Under the pieces are notes generated by a model. That model did not search any database. It was not told the DNA's origin and saw only the letters and a list, made by a program, of their open reading frames with translations. Shown piece after piece: positions 57,770 to 64,000 of a stretch of DNA of 64,000 nt. This DNA is from Metabacillus sp. FJAT-52054. Lineage in GTDB: Bacteria; Bacillota; Bacilli; Bacillales; Bacillaceae. The position numbers were made by a program, and so were the translations under genes. Location of the stretch: assembly GCF_037201815.1 (NCBI RefSeq), contig NZ_CP147407.1:2178723-2242722 (forward strand), given 5' to 3'. How positions within the stretch are numbered: the stretch's first letter is position 1; every line of letters starts with the position of its first letter.

Positions 57770-59485
57770 TTAGAGCTTGACATGTTCCTTTAATGGTTCG
57801 AACAGGTCGGTTACAGCTCCTTTAGAGGAACAGGAAACCGTTCTTGCGTATTTCCCAAGGACTCCTCTTAACGTTTGAACAGGTGCGGACCAGCTTGATT
57901 TCCTTTCTTGAAGCTCTTCCTCCGAAACATGCATGGTCAGCTCTCTTTTCCCGCTGTCAACCGTTACAAGATCTCCTGTTTTCAAGAGAGCAATCGGGCC
58001 TCCAGTCTGGGCTTCCGGGGCAATGTGGCCCACGACAAGACCATGAGTTCCACCGGAGAATCGTCCGTCTGTAAGCAGGGCCACCGATTCTCCCAGCCCT
58101 TTTCCTACTAGAATCGCCGATAAAGAAAGCATTTCCGGCATACCCGGTCCTCCTTTTGGACCTTCATAGCGAATGACAATGACATCTCCGGGAACCACCC
58201 TGCCTTCAAGTACAGCGTCTGTTGCCTCTTGCTCACTGTCAAATACTTTTGCAGGTCCAGTAAGGCTTGTAACTTTAAGGCCGGAAACCTTCGCTACCGC
58301 TCCATCCGGAGCCAGGTTCCCTTTCATAACGACAAGTGGGCCGTCTGCGCGCAGCGGCTTTTCAAGAGGAACAATAACCTTTTGATTTTCATAAAGATCA
58401 TCCATCTCTTTCAGGTTTTCGGCAATGGTCTTCCCTGTTACGGTCAAACAGTCACCGTGCAGGTATCCATTTTCAAGAAGCAGCTTCATGACTCCAGGTA
58501 CGCCTCCCGCTTCATGAAGATCCTGCATGACATATTTGCCGCTTGGCTTCAAATCTGCAATATGAGGAACTTTTTTCTGAATACGTTCAAAATCGTCCAA
58601 ACTCAAATCCACATCAGCGGCGTTGGCAATCGCTAATAAATGAAGGACGGCATTAGTGGATCCGCCTAGAGCCATTACGAGGGTGATCGCATTTTCAAAG
58701 GCTTCCTTCGTCATGATGTCTTTCGGATAAATGTCAGCTTCCAGCAAACGGAGGACAGCTTCTCCCGCTTCATAGCAGTCGCTAAGCTTCAAATTAGACT
58801 CCGCCGGGTTTGAAGAGCTTCCAGGAAGGCTCATTCCAAGCGCTTCGATTGCGGAAGCCATTGTATTCGCGGTATACATTCCGCCGCAGGATCCAGCACC
58901 CGGACATGCGCTGCACTCAATTTTATGAAGCTCTTCCCTGTCAATATCGCCTTTGTTGTACTGTCCGACTCCTTCAAACGCAGATACGATGTCGATATCT
59001 TTCCCGTCAAGCTTACCTGGTTTAATTGTGCCTCCGTATACAAATACAGATGGAACTTCAGATCTTGCCATCGCAATGAGGCAGCCCGGCATGTTTTTAT
59101 CACACCCGCCAATTGCAACATAGGCATCGAGGTTTTCTGCGCCTACGACCGTTTCAATCGAATCAGCGATGACATCCCTGCTAGGAAGGGAGAAGCGCAT
59201 TCCGCCGGTACCCATAGAAATTCCATCAGATACAGTGATGGTGTTAAAGATGAGACCTGCTCCGCCTGCCTCTTTAATTCCTTCTTTTGCCCGGATCGCG
59301 AGTTTATCAATATGTATATTGCAAGGTGTCACTTCACTCCACGTACTTGCTACACCGACCATCGGTTTTTTAAAATCTTCATCCTGGAAACCGACTGCAC
59401 GAAGCATGGCGCGGTTTGGTGCTCTTTTTGGGTCCTCACTCAGCTGTCTGCTTTTAATTCTTAGATCTTTGCTAACTTTGCTCAT
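57770..59485 (-). CDS. ilvD: Dihydroxy-acid dehydratase
   Basis: A 571-aa iron-sulfur enzyme of branched-chain amino acid synthesis. Cluster cysteines occur in [10 protein letters not shown] and [18 protein letters not shown]; the later [10 protein letters not shown] is the substrate loop. Length is slightly above the usual 555-560. It is monocistronic and preceded by a sigma-A promoter with an adjoining CodY-like box, which agrees with CodY control known for B. subtilis ilvD. Confidence 0.97.
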   Translation of the reverse strand: MSKVSKDLRIKSRQLSEDPKRAPNRAMLRAVGFQDEDFKKPMVGVASTWSEVTPCNIHIDKLAIRAKEGIKEAGGAGLIFNTITVSDGISMGTGGMRFSLPSRDVIADSIETVVGAENLDAYVAIGGCDKNMPGCLIAMARSEVPSVFVYGGTIKPGKLDGKDIDIVSAFEGVGQYNKGDIDREELHKIECSACPGAGSCGGMYTANTMASAIEALGMSLPGSSSNPAESNLKLSDCYEAGEAVLRLLEADIYPKDIMTKEAFENAITLVMALGGSTNAVLHLLAIANAADVDLSLDDFERIQKKVPHIADLKPSGKYVMQDLHEAGGVPGVMKLLLENGYLHGDCLTVTGKTIAENLKEMDDLYENQKVIVPLEKPLRADGPLVVMKGNLAPDGAVAKVSGLKVTSLTGPAKVFDSEQEATDAVLEGRVVPGDVIVIRYEGPKGGPGMPEMLSLSAILVGKGLGESVALLTDGRFSGGTHGLVVGHIAPEAQTGGPIALLKTGDLVTVDSGKRELTMHVSEEELQERKSSWSAPVQTLRGVLGKYARTVSCSSKGAVTDLFEPLKEHVKL

Positions 59486-59520
59486 TTCAGCTTCCCTCCT
59501 GCAATAATTGATTGTGTATT

Positions 59521-59565
59521 ACTATAGAACTTTGCAAGTCATATTGCAATAATATTCTTAAAATT
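59521..59565 (-). promoter_or_regulatory. Sigma-A promoter of ilvD with adjacent CodY box
   Basis: On the minus strand TTGCAA (59544-59549) and TATAGT (59521-59526) are 17 bases apart. AATATTCTTAAAATT at 59551-59565 matches the CodY consensus AATTTTCWGAAAATT at 13 of 15 positions and begins 2 bases upstream of the -35. Confidence 0.8.
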
Positions 59566-59593
59566 TTAAATTAATTGTTATTTTACTGAAATG

Positions 59594-59626
59594 AAAAAAA
59601 GCACACCCTTTGTATATAGGTGCGCC
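59594..59626 (-). terminator. Rho-independent terminator after ypgR
   Basis: GGCGCACC and GGTGTGC pair with a G-U, then seven T follow on the minus strand, 16 bases after the ypgR stop. Confidence 0.8.
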
Positions 59627-59641
59627 TTGTCAATATTTGAA

Positions 59642-60772
59642 TTATTCACTTGCTTTCCTGCTCTCAGTCATCTGTTTCCAGACGGAACCCATCGCTTCTT
59701 CTCCGCCTTCAATTCTTCCGATTGCAAGCTTGATTTGCATACTGACCTCGAACTCAGGATCATCCTGTGCCTCTTTTAAAGCTTGGAGAGCCTGCTCGTC
59801 ACCGACTTCATATAAAAACATAGCTGCACGCCAGCGGACTAGCTTATTTTTATCTCCAAGTGAAATTACCATTGCCGGAATGGCTTTCGGGTCTCCAATA
59901 TCCGATAAACAGTCCCCCGCCGTCCTTCTGACCGTAACAGATTTATCCTCAAGCGCTTTACAGAGAAGCGGCAGAACAGCAGGATCTTCAATCATTCCAA
60001 GATACACGACAGCAAGCCTTCTGATTGATGCCTTTTCATCATATAGTGCTTTTTCCAGCACTTCCAAATCTTCTGATGAAGGATTCATTTGTTCCAGGTG
60101 GGCATACCGGCCTGTCCATTCCGGCTCATCCATCATTTCAGCTGTCACTTTATAGGAAGATCGGCTGACTTGCTGAACCCCTTCCTCTTTATTGATCAGC
60201 TGCTGAGCCATTCTTTTCAGTCGATCATCGTGATAGGAGGCAGACAGTTCATCAACGATATCCTTTCCGATGTCCTCCATGTCCCCATACCGGACACCAT
60301 GATCCTTCCACTCACGGTCAAGCACGACGTTCGATGCATGCTGCTGGACATTAAAAATGACATCCTGAAATCTTTGAGGCAGCGCAAACCGCTTCTCTTC
60401 CAAACCATCTGTCAGCTTTACCTGCATTGGGATTCCATTAAACATTTGTACAGATGCTTTGATTTCTCCGAAAGCTTCTTCCATGAGCCCGCGGCCTGTA
60501 CCATCTGATGGAGTTTCTCCGAAGCACTCCCGGACGCTTGATAAAATGTCTTTCCAATCATATTTGGAGTTGCGTTCAACCGCCAAAAAGTCGGCTACAT
60601 GATAGACTCCTTTAACCCCATCTACTTGCAGAATATCCTGGATCACTTGTGGAGCATGTTCAGCTTGATCCTTTTTATAATTATTGCTTGTCCCTTTCGG
60701 AAGCTCCTCCGTTAAGATAATCTTCATTGTGTTGGGACTCGGTGTTGGTTCAATCGTTTTAATATTCAGCAC
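59642..60772 (-). CDS. ypgR: YpgR: NFU-like/scaffold N-domain with HEAT repeats
   Basis: A 376-aa protein. The N-terminal part (IKTIEPTPSPNTMKIILTEELP, about 1-85) resembles the N-terminal NIF-U-type scaffold fold; the C-terminal 150 residues (from about 235) are HEAT-like helical repeats (LEKALYDEKASIRRLAVVYLGMIEDPAVLPLL and following). A role in protein interaction or metal-cluster handling is plausible but unproven. I start at GTG 60772, which follows GGAGGG by 6 bases, giving the length I recall for B. subtilis YpgR. Confidence 0.85.
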   Translation of the reverse strand: MLNIKTIEPTPSPNTMKIILTEELPKGTSNNYKKDQAEHAPQVIQDILQVDGVKGVYHVADFLAVERNSKYDWKDILSSVRECFGETPSDGTGRGLMEEAFGEIKASVQMFNGIPMQVKLTDGLEEKRFALPQRFQDVIFNVQQHASNVVLDREWKDHGVRYGDMEDIGKDIVDELSASYHDDRLKRMAQQLINKEEGVQQVSRSSYKVTAEMMDEPEWTGRYAHLEQMNPSSEDLEVLEKALYDEKASIRRLAVVYLGMIEDPAVLPLLCKALEDKSVTVRRTAGDCLSDIGDPKAIPAMVISLGDKNKLVRWRAAMFLYEVGDEQALQALKEAQDDPEFEVSMQIKLAIGRIEGGEEAMGSVWKQMTESRKASE

Positions 60773-60843
60773 AGCTAACCCTCCTGCATCGCACATTTTT
60801 CTTTATTCTAACATAGCGGAACAGGTGTGTTCACAATCAAAGC

Positions 60844-61452
60844 CTACCTCTCGCATTCCTTATAAAAAGTGTCGAGATATAACTCCATAAATCTGTGTCT
60901 CTCTTCCGCCTTCATTTTGCCTGCTTCTGTATTCATCAGTCCTTTTAGCTTCAGAAGTTTATCATAGAAGTGCTGAATGGCAGAATCTCCTTTAGTCTGT
61001 TCCCCCGGGTCGTAAATCGGTGTGCCCCTGCTTCCTGCATAAACGAAAGTCCTCGCTATACCAATCGCTCCCATCGCGTCCAGCCGATCGGCATCCTGGA
61101 CAATTTTCCCCTCAATCGTTTCAGGGACGGTCCTGCCTGTTCCCCTAAATGAAATGGTATCTATGATATGCATGATTTGAGACCGATCATTTTCTGAAAC
61201 CGATAATGCAATGAGCATATCTTCGACTTCCAGTCTGCTCATTCTTTTGTCATCAGCTAATTTGCGGTCCGAAAGATCATGAAACAAGGCTGCGAGTTCC
61301 ACAATGAATGCATCTGCTTCTGTTTCTTCCACAAGCTTTAATGCAAGCTTCCTTACCCTTTCAATGTGCAGCCAGTCGTGACCGGATCCTTCCTTATCAA
61401 GATGTTTCTTCACAAATCGCTCAGCATCCATTACAATCGCTCGTTTATCCAA
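60844..61452 (-). CDS. ypgQ: HD-domain phosphohydrolase YpgQ
   Basis: A 202-aa HD protein. HDW (His-Asp of the HD motif is in GSGHDWLHIERV, with a second H in FHDLSDRK) and the later D in VQDADRLDAMGAIG. These residues form the metal-binding pocket of nucleotide-type phosphohydrolases; B. subtilis YpgQ hydrolyses nucleoside triphosphates. It starts at TTG behind AAGGATG and precedes ypgR by 71 bases on the same strand. Confidence 0.92.
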   Translation of the reverse strand: MDKRAIVMDAERFVKKHLDKEGSGHDWLHIERVRKLALKLVEETEADAFIVELAALFHDLSDRKLADDKRMSRLEVEDMLIALSVSENDRSQIMHIIDTISFRGTGRTVPETIEGKIVQDADRLDAMGAIGIARTFVYAGSRGTPIYDPGEQTKGDSAIQHFYDKLLKLKGLMNTEAGKMKAEERHRFMELYLDTFYKECER

Positions 61453-61471
61453 CCCTTCACATCCTTAATAG

Positions 61472-61501
61472 AAGCGGCTGATCTGAAGGGATCAGCCGCT
61501 T
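61472..61501. terminator. Hairpin after gpx, probable terminator
   Basis: AAGCGGCTGATC and GATCAGCCGCTT form a 12-bp stem directly after the peroxidase stop. The T-run on the minus strand is broken, so efficiency is uncertain. Confidence 0.6.
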
Positions 61502-61506
61502 TATCC

Positions 61507-62004
61507 TTATATGGAAGCCGGCTGCTCAGAAAGCAGCTGCTTAATCGGCTCTTCTATATCCTGAGGGTTCGTGTTCGGAGAAAATCTCTTTACCGGCATG
61601 CCGTTCCGGTCAACCAAGAACTTCGTAAAGTTCCATTTCACTCCCTCAGAACCGAGCATGCCCGGCAGCTCTTTTGTTAAATAGCTGAATAGGGGGTGAG
61701 CATCCTTCCCGTTGACATTGATTTTTGCAAACATCGGGAAATTCACCCCATAGTTTCGTTCACAAAACGCTTCAATCTCCTCTTCATTTCCCGGCTCCTG
61801 GTTCATGAATTGATTGCAGGGAAACCCGAGAATCTCAAGTCCGTCAGTGGAATATTTTTCATACAGTTCCTGAAGACCTTTTAATTGCGGAGTAAATCCG
61901 CACTTACTTGCAGTGTTCACAATCAAAAGCACCTTGCCTTCATAGTCGGAAAGTGATTGCTCATTCCCTTTAATCGTTTCAGCCTTAAATTCATAAATGC
62001 TCAT
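61507..62004 (-). CDS. bsaA: Glutathione peroxidase-like thiol peroxidase (BsaA/Gpx)
   Basis: A 165-aa peroxidase. Peroxidatic Cys in NTASKCGFTPQ, catalytic Gln in GFPCNQF (FPCNQFMNQEPG) and Trp/Asn in WNFTKFLVDRNG. In Bacillus such enzymes use thioredoxin rather than glutathione. It overlaps the upstream 174-aa gene by 4 bases (ATGA) and precedes ypgQ with a gap containing a hairpin, in the same order as B. subtilis bsaA-ypgQ-ypgR. Confidence 0.93.
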   Translation of the reverse strand: MSIYEFKAETIKGNEQSLSDYEGKVLLIVNTASKCGFTPQLKGLQELYEKYSTDGLEILGFPCNQFMNQEPGNEEEIEAFCERNYGVNFPMFAKINVNGKDAHPLFSYLTKELPGMLGSEGVKWNFTKFLVDRNGMPVKRFSPNTNPQDIEEPIKQLLSEQPASI

Positions 62005-62525
62005 ATCCCGGCTCCTTTTTCATCATTTATTCTTTTCAGAGTCTGAAATACAGATTCTGCAAGTCTCTCAAGATCTCCTGCATGCTCTTCTGTAATCATC
62101 GTGCTGAAGGAGAGCGTAAACGTTTGTCTGTGCATTTTTTGACTGGCAAACGGATCAAAAGATACTTCTGATTCAACAATAGCATCTGCACCCCATATTT
62201 CCCTGATTGCCGTAAGCACTGCCATGCCGTTCTCATCGGCAGCCGCCGGAAGCGTATAATGAATTCGAAGCCGGCACCCCGCATAAGAAGTTGTTTTTTT
62301 CCATTCTGCCTGAAGCTGATCGGCCACTATCGACAGTTCTATTTCTGCAGCAGCTCCCTCCTGCAGTCCGGTTTCCTGAAACCCAATATTCCAGCATCTT
62401 GACATATCAGCCAGGTTGACTAGATCATTTCTCGAATTGACTTCAATATAACCCTCAAGATCAAGGTCATAAACAGCTCCCTCAAGCACAACCTTTAAAT
62501 TATCAAAAACAGTTGGATCAAACAT
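62001..62525 (-). CDS. Hypothetical 174-aa protein between fhs and bsaA
   Basis: A soluble protein with no signal peptide or membrane helix and an alpha/beta look (YDLDLEGYIEVNSRNDLVNLADMSRCWNIGF, then a Leu-rich C-terminal helix). It overlaps the fhs stop by 1 base and the bsaA start by 4, so it is in a tight operon and is surely translated. I do not recognise the family; the linkage to formate-tetrahydrofolate ligase does not define a role. Confidence 0.75.
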   Translation of the reverse strand: MFDPTVFDNLKVVLEGAVYDLDLEGYIEVNSRNDLVNLADMSRCWNIGFQETGLQEGAAAEIELSIVADQLQAEWKKTTSYAGCRLRIHYTLPAAADENGMAVLTAIREIWGADAIVESEVSFDPFASQKMHRQTFTLSFSTMITEEHAGDLERLAESVFQTLKRINDEKGAGI

Positions 62526-64000
62526 TAAAATAATCCCTTCGCGCAGCCATTTTCATCTACGTCCATGTGTAAAGCAGCCGGTTTTTTCGGCAAGCCCGGC
62601 ATCGTCATGATGTCTCCCGTGAGCGCGACAAGAAAGCCAGCACCTGCTGATGGTTTTATTTCCCTTATCGTAATCGAAAAACCGTCTGGCCGGCCCAGCT
62701 TTTTTGGATCATCTGACAGAGAATACTGTGTTTTCGCCATACAAACTGGCAAATCCCCCCAGCCGTTTGCTTCGATATCTGCCAGCTGTTTCTCTGCTTT
62801 GGAAGTGAGCAGGACATCGTCTGCGCCATACACCTTCTCCGCAATCGCTTTTGCCTTTGCTTTAAATGGAGCATCAGATGAATAAAGCGGGGAGAAAGCG
62901 GAGGCGCTTTCAGCAAGACGAGTGACGATTTCCGCGAGCTCCACTCCTCCTTCTCCTCCTTTTTCCCATACCTCGGTTAACGCACATGGATGGCCAAGAT
63001 CCTCGCACCATTTTTTCAAGGCCTGGATTTCCTCATCTGAATCCGCTGTGAATCGGTTAACGGCTACCGCATATGGCAAACCGAATGCCTGAATGGTTTC
63101 AATATGCTTTTGCAGATTTTCACAGCCCTTTATCATAGCCTCCGGATTGGAATCACGCAGGTCATTTTTCGCAATTCCCCCGTGCATTTTCAGTGCCCGG
63201 ATGGTTGCAACTATCACAACAGCCGCTGGTTTTAGTCCTCCGGCACGCGCTTTAATATTCAGGAATTTTTCTGCACCTAAATCTGCACCGAATCCCGCTT
63301 CTGTTACTGTATATTCTCCCAATTTAAGCGCTGCTTTTGTGGCAATCAGGCTGTTGCAGCCGTGGGCTATATTAGCAAATGGCCCTCCGTGTATTAAAGC
63401 CGGGGTATGTTCCATTGTTTGAACTAAGTTTGGTTTGACCGCATCCTTCAGTAAAAGCGTTAGCGCTCCTTCAACACCAAGATCTCCAACCGTAACCGGA
63501 TGTTTATCTTTTGTGTATCCAGCCACAATGCTGGAAAGCCGCTGTTTCAAATCCTGAATATTTTCTGCCATACACAAAACAGCCATGATTTCAGAAGCAG
63601 CTGTAATATCGAACTGATCTTCCCTTGCCAAACCGTTCGATGCTCCGCCAAGTCCTGTGACAACATTGCGAAGAGCCCGGTCATTGATATCCAGTGCTCT
63701 TTTCCAGACAATCTTGCCAGGATCAAGCTCCAGCTCATTTCCCTGATGGATATGATTGTCGATAAGAGCAGAAAGAGCATTATTTGCAGCTGTAATGGCA
63801 TGCAGATCGCCAGTAAAATGAAGGTTTATATCATCCATAGGCAGCACCTGGGAGTAACCGCCTCCCGCTGCTCCTCCTTTTAGTCCCATGACAGGTCCAA
63901 GTGACGGCTCCCTCATAGCGATCACGGTCTTTTTGCCGATCCTGTTGAGCGCCTGACCTAAGCCTACTGTCACTGTTGACTTGCCTTCTCCGGCAGGTGT
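62525..64000 (-). CDS. fhs: Formate-tetrahydrofolate ligase, 5' part outside window
   Basis: The C-terminal 491 residues of the enzyme that makes 10-formyl-tetrahydrofolate from formate, ATP and tetrahydrofolate. The first in-window codons read TPAGEGKST, the P-loop, so roughly 65 N-terminal residues lie beyond the window. Later motifs include [30 protein letters not shown], and [14 protein letters not shown]. It ends AKGLF and is translationally coupled to the 174-aa ORF. Confidence 0.97.
   Translation of the reverse strand, partial: TPAGEGKSTVTVGLGQALNRIGKKTVIAMREPSLGPVMGLKGGAAGGGYSQVLPMDDINLHFTGDLHAITAANNALSALIDNHIHQGNELELDPGKIVWKRALDINDRALRNVVTGLGGASNGLAREDQFDITAASEIMAVLCMAENIQDLKQRLSSIVAGYTKDKHPVTVGDLGVEGALTLLLKDAVKPNLVQTMEHTPALIHGGPFANIAHGCNSLIATKAALKLGEYTVTEAGFGADLGAEKFLNIKARAGGLKPAAVVIVATIRALKMHGGIAKNDLRDSNPEAMIKGCENLQKHIETIQAFGLPYAVAVNRFTADSDEEIQALKKWCEDLGHPCALTEVWEKGGEGGVELAEIVTRLAESASAFSPLYSSDAPFKAKAKAIAEKVYGADDVLLTSKAEKQLADIEANGWGDLPVCMAKTQYSLSDDPKKLGRPDGFSITIREIKPSAGAGFLVALTGDIMTMPGLPKKPAALHMDVDENGCAKGLF

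Noticed and set aside
59486..59642. T-box leader for ilvD or ilvA
   Set aside because: The gaps are too short and no T-box sequence or specifier-loop structure was seen; ilvD instead shows a promoter and a CodY box.
1..64000. tRNA, rRNA, prophage or insertion sequences
   Set aside because: I found no cloverleaf or rRNA signature, no transposase, integrase or phage structural motif in any supported ORF.

Overview
The window looks like chromosome of a Bacillus-type Firmicute (Bacillaceae, close to but not B. subtilis). The evidence is moderate GC content, AGGAGG-type ribosome binding sites, frequent TTG and GTG starts, sporulation genes, and two long stretches whose gene order matches the B. 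subtilis yodN-yodT and ypm/ypl/ypj/yph/ypg neighbourhoods. I see no rRNA, tRNA, prophage, insertion sequence or CRISPR array.

Layout. (1) 1-0.35 kb: the start of a Hanks-type Ser/Thr kinase, preceded by a tiny Lys/His/Ser/Gly-rich ORF. (2) 0.36-14 kb: yppC-like, yozD and yodN, a three-gene ABC-2 transporter sitting between yodN and yozE, then yozE, yokU and the lysine 2,3-aminomutase cluster (kamA, yodP, an extra gabT-like aminotransferase, yodQ, yodR, yodS, yodT). A sigma-E-like promoter lies before yodT. bioB follows. (3) 15-35.3 kb: an accessory region rich in glycan genes. It has six glycosyltransferases, a UDP-GlcNAc 2-epimerase, a capE/wbvR/capG-like UDP-amino-sugar pathway, two further SDR sugar enzymes, a DUF1796 protein and a YjcZ-type spore peptide with a textbook sigma-K promoter. 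It ends with a 663-aa collagen-like protein and a small protein sharing its N-terminal domain. A 0.55-kb array of GGACAG boxes and an interspersed palindromic element also lie here. (4) 36-64 kb: housekeeping genes, namely msrAB, a MarR/MFS pair, the ypmT-ypmP series, ilvA, iadA with a divergent sigma-54 activator, yplQ, folA-thyA, a TerC protein, ypjQ, ypjP, an SspL-like peptide, ypiP, yphP, ilvD, ypgR, ypgQ, gpx and the 3' part of fhs.

How it fits together. The kam/yod operon probably processes lysine and beta-lysine in the mother cell. The glycan region has the genes to make unusual UDP-activated amino sugars (my best reading is UDP-L-RhaNAc/UDP-L-QuiNAc plus UDP-ManNAc) and to transfer them. 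The Thr-rich collagen-like protein next door is the natural candidate acceptor, so the region may build a glycosylated spore-surface layer. iadA carries a near-consensus -24/-12 element and diverges from a sigma-54 activator gene, which suggests direct control. ilvD has a sigma-A promoter abutted by a 13/15 CodY box.

Several starts were moved from the longest open frame to a position with a proper Shine-Dalgarno sequence; each case is stated. All family assignments come from reading motifs, gene order and memory of families. No database search was run.
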